Assembly (NCBI RefSeq): GCF_003627815.1 | Contig: NZ_CP032698.1 | Coordinates: 7,254,001 to 7,318,000 of the forward strand | Direction of reading: 5' to 3' | Source: Streptomyces hundungensis | GTDB taxonomy: Bacteria; Actinomycetota; Actinomycetes; Streptomycetales; Streptomycetaceae | DNA length: 64,000 bases | Part shown: one piece after another, positions 16,901-25,939 of the stretch | How positions within the stretch are numbered: position 1 is the first letter of the stretch | Layout: every line of letters starts with the position of its first letter | Notes under the pieces: model-generated | The model's input: only the letters and a program-made list of their open reading frames with translations | Databases searched by the model: none | Told to the model about the DNA's origin: nothing | Program-made: the position numbers and the translations under genes

Positions 16901-19747
16901 TCAGCGCAGTTGGCGGCGGACCAGTTCGTGCAGGCGGCCGTGGGGGTCGGCGAGGAGCTCGGCGGGCGGGCCCTGCTGGACGATGCGGCCCTCGGACATG
17001 ACGATCACCCGGTCCGCGTCCAGGACGGTGGAGAGGCGGTGGGCGATCACGAAACGGGTCGCCCTCAGGGCCCGGGTGCTCTCGATCACCGTGCGCTGGG
17101 TCTCGTTGTCCAGGGCGCTGGTCGCCTCGTCGAGGAAGAGGACGCGCGGTCGCCGCACCAGCGCCTGGGCGATCATCAGACGCTGGCGCTGACCCCCCGA
17201 GATCGCGCCGCCACCGGAGATCATCGTGTGCAGGCCCATCGGCATCCGCTTGATGTCCTCGGCGAGACCCGCCATCGCGACCGCCTCCCACACCTCCTCC
17301 TGGCTGTACGCCTCGGCCCCGCAGACGCAGTCCAGGATCGACCCCGTGACCGGCTGTGCGTTCTGGAGCACGACCCCGCACTGGCGGCGCACGGCCGCCC
17401 GGTCGAGGGCCGTCAGGTCCTGGCCGTCGTACAGGACGCTTCCCGAGACCGGGTCGTCGAAGCCGATGAGCAGCCTCAGCAGGGTCGATTTGCCGCAGCC
17501 GCTGGGCCCGACGACCGCCACGAACTCGCCGGGCGCCACCTTCAGGGACACGTTGTCCAGGACCAGCGGACCGTCGTCGCCGTAGCGGAACGACACACCC
17601 CGCGCCTCGATCTCCCCGGTGAGTTCACCGGGCTGCGGGCCGGCCCCGCGGACCTCGGGCGCCTCGTCGAGGACCGGCTTGATCTGCTCGAACATGGGCA
17701 GCACCGCCGCGGCCGAGACGAACGCGCCGGTCAGTTGGGTGACGGCGGTGAGCAGCATCGTCACGGCCGTGTTGAAGGTCAGGAAGGCGCTCGCCGACAG
17801 CGACCCGCGGGCCGGCCCGGCGAGCAGAACGAACATGAGGAGCGAACAGAGCGGCAGATAGACGGAGTTGAGGACCGTGGTCAGGTTCTTGATCCGGCCC
17901 GCCCGCTGCTGCAACTCCCGGCTGCGGGCGAACTCGCCCGCCCACGCCCCGTACGCGAAGCTCTCCGCCGCGGCCACCCGCAGCTTGGGCAGGCCGCGCA
18001 GGGTCTGGAACGCCTGGTTGTTCAGCTTGTTGCCCAGTTCGACCAGGCGGCGCTGCCAGCGCAGCTCTGCCATGCCGAGGGTCAGGAACACGGCGGCGAT
18101 GACGATCAACAGGGCCACCGTCACCAGCGCCAGGGGCACGCTGAAGCACAGCAGGAGGACGAGGTTCATCACGGCGACCGTGCCCGCCTGCACGACGACC
18201 GGTCCGATGCCCGTCAGGACCCGCCGGATCGCGCTCACGCCCATCGCCGCACTGGCCAGTTCACCGGTGGAGCGCTCGGCGAAGAACCGGGTCGGCAGCC
18301 TCAAAAGCCGGTCCCATACGGCGGGTTGAAGGGTGCTCTCGATGCGTCCTTCCATCCGCAGCACGGTGAGGTTCTGGAGCAGCGCGAACGCGGCGGACAC
18401 GATGCCGCTCACCACCACGGCCAGCGAGACCTGCACGATGAGGCTGCTCTGGGCGCGCGGAACGTACACGCCGAGGACCTGTCCGGTGGCGATCGGCACC
18501 AGCGCGCCCAGCGCCACCGTCACCAGGGCCGCGAGCAGCAGCCGGTGTATGTCGGCGCGGGTGCCGCGCAGGCTGAACCGGAGCAGCCCCCGCTTGCCCA
18601 GTGGCCGGTCGGGCAGCGGCCGGTAGAACATGACGGCGCGCCCCTCGAACTCCTCGGCGTTGTCGGCGTCGACACGGGTGCGGCGACCGGAGAGTGGATG
18701 CACCGCCTCGTACCCGCCGCGCCGCCACAGCAGGGCGACGGGGGTGCCGCTCACCCGCCGCCCGACCAGCGGCCCCGCGTCCTCGCGCCACCAGCGCCCG
18801 GCCAGCCGAACGGGCCGCGTCCGGATGCGGGAGGCCACCGCGACCCGCTCCACCGGATCGACGCGGTCGCCGATCGCCCCGCCGAGCGCCCGGTCGGCGA
18901 GGGTGATCCCGGCCGCGTCCGCGACCAGCCGACAGGCCGCGTACGTCGCGTCGTCGGTGGGGCCCGGGGTGCGCGCGGGCGCCTTGCGGGTGCGGCCGAT
19001 GGAGGTGAGCAGCGCCCGGTCGGCCTCCTCGCGGACGGCCTCACCCGCTCTGATCCCGGCCGCCGTACGGTTTTCATGGGCCCGCTCCACGCGTTCGATC
19101 CAGCGGTCGAGGGCCGAGAGCAGCCGGTACTGCTGGTTGACCATGCCCTGCCACAGCGCCCCGTCGACGAGCAGGTCGCCGGCGGCCTCGGCGCTGAACG
19201 CCGCGCCGTACTGCACACTGCCCGGCGACACCGGAAGCCACAGGATGTCGTCGTCCGCCACCGACTCGTCGAGTGCGGTCCGGCCGTCCAACGGGGCCTC
19301 GAACAGGACCCTTTGGCCGCGCCCGATGCCCAGCGAGAAGGCGTGCTCCAGCAGGCTGAGGGTCGCGTCCCCGGCGTCGTACCGGCTCGGGTGCGCGGCT
19401 GCGTACCCGTCATACGGTTCGCGGTACAGCTCGCGCAGGGGAATGCGGCGCAGTACGCACTCCCGCAGGGGCCGCCCGACCAGCGTGTGCCGTGGGCCCT
19501 CGACGGGGCCGAGCAGCAGGGTGCCCGGCTCCAGCCGGCCCAGGAAGTGCCAGTGCCCCTGCTCCGCCGCGTCCACCGCGAACAGATCCAGGGCTCCGCC
19601 CACCACGAGCCACAGCACCTGGGGCCCCTCCAGGGAGAAGCCGCCGGAACCGGTGCGGTCGACGGGCTGCCCGAGTCCGCCGAGCGCGCCGACGACGGCG
19701 TCCCGCCCCGAGGCGTCCTGGGCGGCCGCAGCGTGTACGAACGTCAC
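16901..19747 (-). CDS. NHLM-type peptide exporter ABC permease/ATPase (second subunit)
   Basis: 948 residues. The first about 380 residues have no peptidase; they form the cyclic-nucleotide-binding-like and linker region typical of the NHLM second ABC subunit. About 390-680 carry the six-helix membrane domain and about 700-945 the ATPase, with Walker A GPSGCGKST, signature ISGGQRQR and Walker B RVLFLDEATSALD. It pairs with the C39-containing subunit encoded directly upstream to give a heterodimeric exporter for double-glycine leader peptides. The GTG start follows the C39 gene's TGA without a gap. It is the last gene of the export operon. Confidence 0.85.
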   Translation of the reverse strand: MTFVHAAAAQDASGRDAVVGALGGLGQPVDRTGSGGFSLEGPQVLWLVVGGALDLFAVDAAEQGHWHFLGRLEPGTLLLGPVEGPRHTLVGRPLRECVLRRIPLRELYREPYDGYAAAHPSRYDAGDATLSLLEHAFSLGIGRGQRVLFEAPLDGRTALDESVADDDILWLPVSPGSVQYGAAFSAEAAGDLLVDGALWQGMVNQQYRLLSALDRWIERVERAHENRTAAGIRAGEAVREEADRALLTSIGRTRKAPARTPGPTDDATYAACRLVADAAGITLADRALGGAIGDRVDPVERVAVASRIRTRPVRLAGRWWREDAGPLVGRRVSGTPVALLWRRGGYEAVHPLSGRRTRVDADNAEEFEGRAVMFYRPLPDRPLGKRGLLRFSLRGTRADIHRLLLAALVTVALGALVPIATGQVLGVYVPRAQSSLIVQVSLAVVVSGIVSAAFALLQNLTVLRMEGRIESTLQPAVWDRLLRLPTRFFAERSTGELASAAMGVSAIRRVLTGIGPVVVQAGTVAVMNLVLLLCFSVPLALVTVALLIVIAAVFLTLGMAELRWQRRLVELGNKLNNQAFQTLRGLPKLRVAAAESFAYGAWAGEFARSRELQQRAGRIKNLTTVLNSVYLPLCSLLMFVLLAGPARGSLSASAFLTFNTAVTMLLTAVTQLTGAFVSAAAVLPMFEQIKPVLDEAPEVRGAGPQPGELTGEIEARGVSFRYGDDGPLVLDNVSLKVAPGEFVAVVGPSGCGKSTLLRLLIGFDDPVSGSVLYDGQDLTALDRAAVRRQCGVVLQNAQPVTGSILDCVCGAEAYSQEEVWEAVAMAGLAEDIKRMPMGLHTMISGGGAISGGQRQRLMIAQALVRRPRVLFLDEATSALDNETQRTVIESTRALRATRFVIAHRLSTVLDADRVIVMSEGRIVQQGPPAELLADPHGRLHELVRRQLR

Positions 19748-22036
19748 TCAGTGCTCCCCGACCAGCTCGGCGTAGGCCCCCCGGGCGGCCAGGAGCTCCT
19801 CGTGGCGGCCGCGCTCCACGACGGTCCCGTGGTCGAGGACCACGATCTCGTCGCTGTCGCGGACGGTGCTCAGCCGGTGGGCGATGACGACGCACGCGCA
19901 GCCGCGACGGCGCAGATTGTCGATGATGAGGTGCTCGGTCTCGGCGTCCAGGGCGCTGGTGACCTCGTCAAGCACCAGGATGCTGGGCCGGCGCACCAGC
20001 GCCCGGGCGATCTCCAGACGCTGGCGCTGACCGCCGGAGAAGTTGCGCCCGTCCTGCTCGACCCGGCCGTGGATGCCGCCCGGCCGGCGCGCGACGACCT
20101 CGTACAGGGCCGCGTCCTTGAGGGCGGCCACCACCGCGTCGTCCGGGATCGAGGGGTCCCACAGCGCGACGTTGTCCCGCACCGTGCCCTCGAAGAGGAA
20201 GACGTCCTGGTCGACGAAGGACACGGACGCGGCGAGGGCGCCGCGCGGGATGTCCTCCAGGCGCTGCCCGTCGATGCGGATGGTGCCCTCCCAGGGCGCG
20301 TACAGACCCGAGATGAGCCGGGACACCGTCGACTTGCCGCTCCCCGAACCGCCCACCAGAGCCACCTGTTGGCCCGGCCCGACCGTGAGCGAGAACCCCG
20401 ACAGGAGCGGCTTGTCGAGCGGGCTGTAGCCGAAGGTGATGTCGTCGAGGCTCACATGGCCCTTGAGGCGTCGGGTGCTCGCGGGCGGCTCGGGGCGGCT
20501 GTGCAGGGCGTCCACGGGGAAGTTCTCGACGTCCTTGAGGCGGGCCACATCGGCCGCGAAGTCCTGGATCCGGCCCGCGACGCCGTTCAGCCGGGTCACC
20601 GGGGCCGTGAAGCGGGTCACCAGGGCCTGGAAGGCGACGAGCAGACCGATGGAGATGTGCCCCTCCACCGCTCGCAGCCCGCCGATCCACAGGATGAGCG
20701 CGCTGTTGAGGGTGGCGAGCGCGGGGGCGACCACACCGAGCCAGGCACTGGGCACCCCGAGCCGCTGCTGCTCCTCCAGCGTGGTGGCGTGCTGCCCCGC
20801 CCAGCGGCGGAAGTACCCGTTCTCACCGCCGGTGGCCTTCAGGGTCTCGATCAACTGGAGCCCCGTGTACGCGGTGTTGGTGAGCCGTGCGCTGTCGGCG
20901 CGCAACTTCTGCGTACGGGTCGCCCGCAGCCGGACCACGATCCGCATCGCCACCACGTCCAGCAGGGCGATGCCCACCCCGATGACGGTGAGCTGGGGAT
21001 CGTAGCTCCACAGCAGGGCGGCGTAGAGCAGCACGACGACACCGTCCACGGCCGCCGCCGTCAGGTCGCGGGCCAGCGTCTCGGCCACCGCGTCGTTGGA
21101 CTGGAGCCGCTGGACGAGGTCGGCGGGGCTGCGCTGCGCGAAGAACGTCACCGGCAGCCGGAGCAGATGCCGGAAGAAGCGGGCGCTGCTCAGCGTGGAG
21201 GAGATGACGCGACCGCGCAGCAGGTTCGCCTGTTGGAGCCAGGTCAACACGACGGTGAGCGCCACCATGGTGCCCATCGCCGCGAACAGCACGCCCAGCA
21301 ACGAGGTTTGATGACCCATCAGGAACAGGTCGATGTAGGTGCGGCTCAGTGCGGGCAGCGCGGCGCCGACGGCGACGAGCAGCAGGCTCGCGAGCAGCGA
21401 GGCCAGCATCGTGCCCGTGGTGCCGCGCAGTCGTGCGGGCAGCGCGGCCAGCACACCGGGCTTGCGGCCGCCGGGCCGGAAGTCGGGGCCGGGTTCCAGG
21501 ACCAGGACGACGCCCGTGAAGCTGGTGTCGAAGTCCTCCGACGTTACGAACCGGCGCCCCTTGTCCGGGTCGTTGATGTGTACGCCCCGCCGGCCGAGGC
21601 GGCGCCCCATGCCGTCGTACACCACGTAGTGGTTGAACTCCCAGAACAGGATGGCGGGCGCCTGGACCTCGGCGAGCGCGGCCGGTTCCATCTGCATGCC
21701 CTTGGCCGTGAGCCCGTAACTGCGCGCCGCCTTCAGGACGTTGCTCGCTCGTGAGCCGTCCCGCGAGACGCCGCACGCGATGCGCAGCTCCTCCAGCGGG
21801 ACATGGCGGCCGTGGTGGGCGAGGACCATGGCGAGGCAGGCGGCGCCGCACTCCAGGGCCTCCATCTGGAGGATGGTGGGGCTGTGCACGGCCTTGGCCC
21901 GCCGGGTCCTCGGCGTCCGGCGGGCCCGTGACGCCCGGCGCCTGCCGCCGGTCGGCTCGGCCGGTCGGCGGCGGCCGTGGCCGGGGGGCGGGAGCTGGGA
22001 GGTGGAGGTGCGCGGTGCGGTCACGGGAGCAGCCAA
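19748..22036 (-). CDS. NHLM-type exporter with C39 peptidase, permease and ATPase
   Basis: 762 residues. After a basic N-terminus of about 45 residues comes the C39 cysteine peptidase: catalytic Cys in LECGAACLAMVL, His in FNHYVVYDG and Asp in HINDPDKGRR. Six membrane helices follow, and then the ATPase with Walker A GGSGSGKST, signature FSGGQRQR and LVLDEVTSALD. This protein cuts the leader after Gly-Gly and exports the core peptide. Its start overlaps the adaptor gene by 16 bases. The only double-glycine substrate visible nearby is the peptide at 22920-23165. Confidence 0.9.
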   Translation of the reverse strand: MAAPVTAPRTSTSQLPPPGHGRRRPAEPTGGRRRASRARRTPRTRRAKAVHSPTILQMEALECGAACLAMVLAHHGRHVPLEELRIACGVSRDGSRASNVLKAARSYGLTAKGMQMEPAALAEVQAPAILFWEFNHYVVYDGMGRRLGRRGVHINDPDKGRRFVTSEDFDTSFTGVVLVLEPGPDFRPGGRKPGVLAALPARLRGTTGTMLASLLASLLLVAVGAALPALSRTYIDLFLMGHQTSLLGVLFAAMGTMVALTVVLTWLQQANLLRGRVISSTLSSARFFRHLLRLPVTFFAQRSPADLVQRLQSNDAVAETLARDLTAAAVDGVVVLLYAALLWSYDPQLTVIGVGIALLDVVAMRIVVRLRATRTQKLRADSARLTNTAYTGLQLIETLKATGGENGYFRRWAGQHATTLEEQQRLGVPSAWLGVVAPALATLNSALILWIGGLRAVEGHISIGLLVAFQALVTRFTAPVTRLNGVAGRIQDFAADVARLKDVENFPVDALHSRPEPPASTRRLKGHVSLDDITFGYSPLDKPLLSGFSLTVGPGQQVALVGGSGSGKSTVSRLISGLYAPWEGTIRIDGQRLEDIPRGALAASVSFVDQDVFLFEGTVRDNVALWDPSIPDDAVVAALKDAALYEVVARRPGGIHGRVEQDGRNFSGGQRQRLEIARALVRRPSILVLDEVTSALDAETEHLIIDNLRRRGCACVVIAHRLSTVRDSDEIVVLDHGTVVERGRHEELLAARGAYAELVGEH

Positions 22037-22827
22037 TCGAGGGGGCGCCGGTCGGCCAGGTGGACGGTGCCGGTGGCCGGGGTCATGGAGTCGACCGCGT
22101 AGGGCGGGCCTTGTCCCGACGACCAGCGGTAGCCGGACTTCGTGGCCTGCGTGCGGTCGAGGCGCACCAGCACCGCCACCGGCATGCCGTCCCGCGAGAA
22201 CTGTTCGGCGAGCTGGTTGTCGCCGAGGAACGCGGCGATCTGGCGAGGCGTCTGCACCGTCCGGCCGACCGCGGCCACCGTGCCGCGCAGCACCCCGTAC
22301 CGCTCGGCCGGCACGGTCTGCACGGCGAGGTCGACGGGCGCGCCCACGGGGACACCGGCGGCGCTGTCGCCCGGCACGTACAACATCACCACCAGGGGGT
22401 CGTCGGGGCCGCCCGTGCGCTCCACGCTCGCCACGCCCGCGCCGGTGGCGATGACCGAGCCGATGGTGGCGGAGAGACTGGTGAGACGGCCGGCGGCGAT
22501 CGCGCGCACGATCCGGTCGCCCTGGGGGGTGCGCACCTTGAGGAGCGGCGCGTTGGCCGCCAGGGTCGCGCCCTCCTGGGCGAACACCCCGGTGACCTGT
22601 CCCTCGACGGGACTCTGGAGGACGTAACTGCCCTGTGCGTGCGTGAGGATGCCGGGTGCGTCGATCGTGGAGGAAAGGGAGCCCGTCACGGCCCAGAAAG
22701 AAGCGGCGGCCATGACCAGAACGGTGACGAGAAGGACGAGTCGTCCCTGCGGGCGCGCGAAACGCACGGGCAGGTCGAGTTCTTCCGGCGACTGGAGTTT
22801 GGAAAGGGCCTGCTGACGAAACTGCAC
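22021..22827 (-). CDS. NHLM secretion system HlyD-like adaptor
   Basis: 268 residues. One N-terminal membrane helix (VLLVTVLVMAAASFWAVTG, about 30-48) is followed by a lipoyl-like half-motif (SPVEGQVTGVFAQEGATL) and a beta-barrel region. The long coiled coil of Gram-negative HlyD is missing, as is normal for NHLM adaptors in Gram-positives. It should link the two ABC proteins to the substrate at the outer face. The GTG start is preceded by GAAAGAG. A strong hairpin separates it from the precursor gene upstream. Confidence 0.8.
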   Translation of the reverse strand: MQFRQQALSKLQSPEELDLPVRFARPQGRLVLLVTVLVMAAASFWAVTGSLSSTIDAPGILTHAQGSYVLQSPVEGQVTGVFAQEGATLAANAPLLKVRTPQGDRIVRAIAAGRLTSLSATIGSVIATGAGVASVERTGGPDDPLVVMLYVPGDSAAGVPVGAPVDLAVQTVPAERYGVLRGTVAAVGRTVQTPRQIAAFLGDNQLAEQFSRDGMPVAVLVRLDRTQATKSGYRWSSGQGPPYAVDSMTPATGTVHLADRRPLDWLLP

Positions 22828-22879
22828 GGAACTCTTTCCCTATCCGCGAAACATTCGCAAACCGTTGGCCATCGGCAAT

Positions 22880-22909
22880 GAGCCCCGGAACCGAGTGGTT
22901 CCGGGGCTC
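22880..22909 (-). terminator. Perfect hairpin between the peptide gene and its exporter genes
   Basis: Arms of 13 bp (22880-22892 and 22897-22909) match perfectly around the 4-base loop GAGT. It begins eleven bases after the peptide gene's stop codon. Partial termination here would give far more peptide mRNA than exporter mRNA. Confidence 0.75.
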
Positions 22910-22919
22910 GCGCGCGATC

Positions 22920-23165
22920 TCAGAGACCGGCGACGAGACCGGTGGCCAGGCCCGTGACGGCGCCCGTGTTCACACCGGTGACCGAGCCGACCAGGCCGGT
23001 GACCGAGTTGACGATGCCCGAGACCGGCAGGACGGAGTCGGCGGTGCCGGTCACGTTGCCGAGCACGGTGCCCACGAGGCCGCCGGACACGTTGTCCAGG
23101 TCGGCGTCGGAGATCTCGAGGGTCTCGACCTGGGGAGCGTTGTTCATGGGAGTACTGCCTTTCAT
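22920..23165 (-). CDS. Double-glycine leader peptide, cysteine-free glycine-rich core (bacteriocin-like)
   Basis: 81 residues. The leader of 29 residues contains LEISDADLDNVSGG, the classic C39 recognition pattern (hydrophobic residues at -4, -7, -12 and a GG cut site). The predicted 52-residue core has no Cys, Lys or Arg and is built of VTG-type units: NVTGT, SVTGL, SVTGV, AVTGL and a final ATGLVAGL. With no cysteine it cannot form lanthionines or sactionine links, and no modification enzyme lies nearby, so an unmodified hydrophobic peptide with GxxxG-like packing is likely. The ATG at 23165 has AGGAAA seven bases upstream; the ATG at 23147 is possible. Confidence 0.8.
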   Translation of the reverse strand: MKGSTPMNNAPQVETLEISDADLDNVSGGLVGTVLGNVTGTADSVLPVSGIVNSVTGLVGSVTGVNTGAVTGLATGLVAGL

Positions 23166-23590
23166 GGGGACATTTCCTATCGGGAACACCTTGCCGGTGC
23201 TCCCGCAGTGGGCAGGATCAAAACACGCCGACGGCATTCACAGCCAATCGCCGCCGGGTGTCGTGGGCATTCCCCACCGCTTGAATTGCCGTCCCGTGCA
23301 GGCGCGTTCATAAGTTGGGGGCAGTTTCTTCACGAGCTTCACGAGTTGCATTCCTGAGGGTCCGTCAGCGCATTACTCAAGTGGGACACTCCCGCACCAA
23401 TGCCCCTCGGGCCGCCCTCGTGCCCGGGCGCGTTCATGGTCGCGGTGACGGGTCCGCGCACACGGTGTGCAGATTCTCGGAAGGAACCCTTCCGCTTGTC
23501 TCGGGGGCACGGAGCGGGCCCGGGCCGGACGCGAACCGGACCCGGACCCGGCGGGGAGCCCAGGCCCGCGCCCGGTGCGGATGACACGCG
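23166..23590. other. 425-bp intergenic region upstream of the peptide gene
   Basis: No gene is seen here. It must hold the peptide promoter on the minus strand. Two perfect head-to-tail 9-bp copies of CTTCACGAG lie at 23328-23336 and 23337-23345, a possible activator site. GC-rich inverted repeats near 23511-23575 follow the chitinase stop codon and may end that transcript. Confidence 0.5.
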
Positions 23591-24643
23591 TCAACGGCCT
23601 TGTAGCGCCCTGACGTTGTTGCCGAACGTCCAGTTCTTCGAGCCGTCCCAGTTGAGGGACCAGGTCATCAGGCCCTTGAGGGCGCCGCCATAGGCGTTCC
23701 ACGCCTGGGACACCTGATTGGTGGTCATATAGCCGCCCCCCGCGCCCGGCTGGGCCGGGAGCCCGGGGACCTGCTTGTCGTAAGGGACCTTGATCGTGGC
23801 GCCCTGGACGACGAGCCCCTTGTTGAGACAGGTGGTCTGCGCGGTGAATCCGGCGACGGTGCCGGCCTCGTAGGAGTCGCCGGAGCAGCCGTACATGCTG
23901 CCGTTGTAGTACTGCATGTTGAGCCACCACAGACGGCCGTTGTCCGCGTACTTCTTCACGATCGGCAGGTACGCGCCCCAGATCGAGCCGTACGTGACGC
24001 TGCCGCCGGTGACATAGGCGGTCTCGGGCGCCATCGTCAGACCGAAGGTGGACGGCATCCTGGCGAGCACGCCGTCGATGATGCGGATCAGATTGGCCTG
24101 GGAGGTCGAGAGGGTGGTGAGGGAGCCGCTGCCCACCAAGCCCGTCTCGATGTCGATGTCGATGCCGTCGAAGTTGTACCGCTGGAGGATCGGCACGATC
24201 GACGCCACGAAGCGGTCGGCCACCGCGCTCGAACTGAGGTCGATGCCGGCGGCGGCCCCGCCGATCGACAGGAGCAGGGTCTGGCCCGACGCCTTGGCCT
24301 GGCACATCTCGGCTGGGGTCGGCACCTTCACCGTCGAATCCATCCCCTCCTCCCACAGGGCCGTGCCGTCCGAACGGATCACGGGGAAGGCCGCGTTGAG
24401 GACGTTGTAGCCGTGGGCGCCGATGCGGGAATCGGTGATCGGGATCCAACCGAGCGGCGGATGCACGCCGTTGGACGCCCCGTCCCAGTTCTCCCAGTAC
24501 CCCTGGAGCACCTTGCCCGAGGGTCTCGACTTCACCGCGCAGGTGTCGGCCCCGGGCGCGCTCGGCGCCGCGCTCACCGGGACCTGCGTCGCGAGCGCGA
24601 GCACGAGCCCGGCTCCCAGCAGACGTAACGTACGACCGATCAT
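23591..24643 (-). CDS. Secreted GH18 chitinase
   Basis: 350 residues. A signal peptide ends near APSAPGAD. The GH18 barrel carries the catalytic motif FDGIDIDIETG (DxxDxDxE, glutamate as proton donor) and the SxGG motif LLLSIGG. MQYYN and the final tryptophan of MTWSLNWD mark substrate-binding strands. No chitin-binding or fibronectin domain is attached, so this is a single-domain enzyme resembling Streptomyces ChiC/ChiD-type catalytic domains. TAGGAG precedes the ATG by six bases. A 12-bp chi box about 105 bases upstream predicts chitin induction and glucose repression. Confidence 0.92.
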   Translation of the reverse strand: MIGRTLRLLGAGLVLALATQVPVSAAPSAPGADTCAVKSRPSGKVLQGYWENWDGASNGVHPPLGWIPITDSRIGAHGYNVLNAAFPVIRSDGTALWEEGMDSTVKVPTPAEMCQAKASGQTLLLSIGGAAAGIDLSSSAVADRFVASIVPILQRYNFDGIDIDIETGLVGSGSLTTLSTSQANLIRIIDGVLARMPSTFGLTMAPETAYVTGGSVTYGSIWGAYLPIVKKYADNGRLWWLNMQYYNGSMYGCSGDSYEAGTVAGFTAQTTCLNKGLVVQGATIKVPYDKQVPGLPAQPGAGGGYMTTNQVSQAWNAYGGALKGLMTWSLNWDGSKNWTFGNNVRALQGR

Positions 24644-24747
24644 GCTGTGCTCCTAGCCTCCGGGAGCGCCCATGGCGGGGCACGGCCGCTCCTGGACCGT
24701 GGGGGGACCTGAGGAGGTGCGAGGGGGTGGCGCCCCACACCGTAGAT

Positions 24748-24759
24748 TGGTCCAGACCT
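24748..24759 (-). promoter_or_regulatory. Chi box / DasR-like operator of the chitinase gene
   Basis: TGGTCCAGACCT is the 12-base element known from Streptomyces chitinase promoters, where it usually occurs as a direct repeat, and it also resembles half of the GntR-family DasR site. I see one good copy and a poor second match near 24692. Confidence 0.7.
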
Positions 24760-24865
24760 TCCGTCAATCGGGTCGACGGGTCGGTCCTCGGCCTGACGGG
24801 TCTTCAGGAGCCGTGCGTGGAAAGGGAATTGGGCGTGGGACGGCCGTGGCCGTCCCCGGTGTCGC

Positions 24866-25342
24866 CTACTTCGCGGAGGCCCGCCCCACCGACTCCACCA
24901 GCGGAAGCAGCCGGTGCGCGACGCGTTCGCGCAACGCCACCTCGGTCCGGGTGCGGACCACGCCCGGAAGCTGGATGAGCCGCTGGATGACGTCTTCGAG
25001 GTGCTCGTTGTCGCGCGCGGCGACCCGGGTCAGCAGATCACCCCCGCCGGTGATCGAGAACGCCTCGATGATCTCGGGCACCGCCGCCAGCGCGTCGCCG
25101 ACCTCGTTCAGATGCCCCTGGGTCACCTCGATGTGCACGAAGGCGAGCACCGGGTGGCCGAGGGCCGCGGGGGAGAGCACCGGACCGGTGCCGGTGATCA
25201 CGCCGTCCCGCTCCATGCGGTCGAGCCGGGCCTGGAGCGTGCCGCGCGCGATGCCGAGGATGCGCGCGTACTCGCGGACGCTGGTGCGTGGCTGCTCGAT
25301 GAGCAGGCGCAGGATCTCGGTGTCGAGCGAGTCCACCGTCAC
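24866..25342 (-). CDS. Lrp/AsnC-family transcriptional regulator
   Basis: 158 residues. The N-terminal helix-turn-helix is DTEILRLLIEQPRTSVREYARILGIARGTLQARLDRME-like (about 5-45). The RAM ligand-binding domain follows, with VLAFVHIEVTQG and the glycine pair of SITGGGDLLTRVAARD. Such regulators sense amino acids and form octamers. GTG at 25342 is preceded by GAAGGAG; the GTG at 25336 is equally possible. It is divergent from the DinB-like gene, so the roughly 80 bases between them may hold its site. Confidence 0.87.
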   Translation of the reverse strand: MTVDSLDTEILRLLIEQPRTSVREYARILGIARGTLQARLDRMERDGVITGTGPVLSPAALGHPVLAFVHIEVTQGHLNEVGDALAAVPEIIEAFSITGGGDLLTRVAARDNEHLEDVIQRLIQLPGVVRTRTEVALRERVAHRLLPLVESVGRASAK

Positions 25343-25426
25343 GTTCCGTTGGCTCCTTCTGATCCCGCCGATACGGAGTCGACAGTACCAATGGCGTCGC
25401 GAAGATCGATGAGTGAGGATGGCCGG

Positions 25427-25939
25427 ATGAAAACCGGAGAGTTTGTGGCGGACGCGTTCGGGCGCGTCCAGGAGCTCGTGCACGCCGCCGTCAAGGGCCT
25501 GTCGGCCGAGGAACTCGCCTTCCGGCCGGACGACGAGGCCAACTCGATCGCCTGGCTGATCTGGCATCTGACGCGCGTTCAGGACGACCACATCGCCGAC
25601 GCCGCGGGCGGGGACCAGGTGTGGACCGCCCAGGGCTGGGCCGAACGGTTCGGCCTGTCGCTCGCTGACGAGGAGACCGGCTACGGGCACACGACCGAGC
25701 AGGTGGCCGCGGTGCGGGACGTGTCCGCCGAGCAGCTGCGCGACTACTACGACGCCGTCCACGAGCAGACCCTGTCGTTCGTGCGGGGTCTCGACGAGGT
25801 GGCGCTCGACCGGGTCGTCGACGAGCGCTGGACCCCGCACGTCACCCTGGGCGTCCGTCTGACCAGCATCATCGCGGACGATCTTCAGCACGCCGGCCAG
25901 GCCGCGTATGTACGGGGCCTGCTGAAGCGCCGCCGTTAG
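25427..25939 (+). CDS. DinB-superfamily (DUF664) protein
   Basis: 170 residues forming a four-helix bundle of the DinB/YfiT type. The pattern NSIAWLIWHLTRVQDDHIAD with histidines, and the later DDLQHAGQAAYVRGLL, supply a likely metal site. In actinomycetes such proteins include mycothiol-dependent transferases, but the substrate of this one is unknown. GAGG lies eight bases before the chosen ATG; an ATG at 25409 would add six residues. Confidence 0.82.
   Translation: MKTGEFVADAFGRVQELVHAAVKGLSAEELAFRPDDEANSIAWLIWHLTRVQDDHIADAAGGDQVWTAQGWAERFGLSLADEETGYGHTTEQVAAVRDVSAEQLRDYYDAVHEQTLSFVRGLDEVALDRVVDERWTPHVTLGVRLTSIIADDLQHAGQAAYVRGLLKRRR

Noticed and set aside
16892..21754. 1620-codon plus-strand frame opposite the two exporter genes
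   Set aside because: It is the antisense of two clearly conserved ABC proteins; composition (His, Gln, Asp, Gly, Arg) is typical of GC-rich antisense frames.
22920..23165. Precursor peptide as a lanthipeptide
   Set aside because: The leader looks like class II leaders, but the core has no cysteine and no LanM is present.
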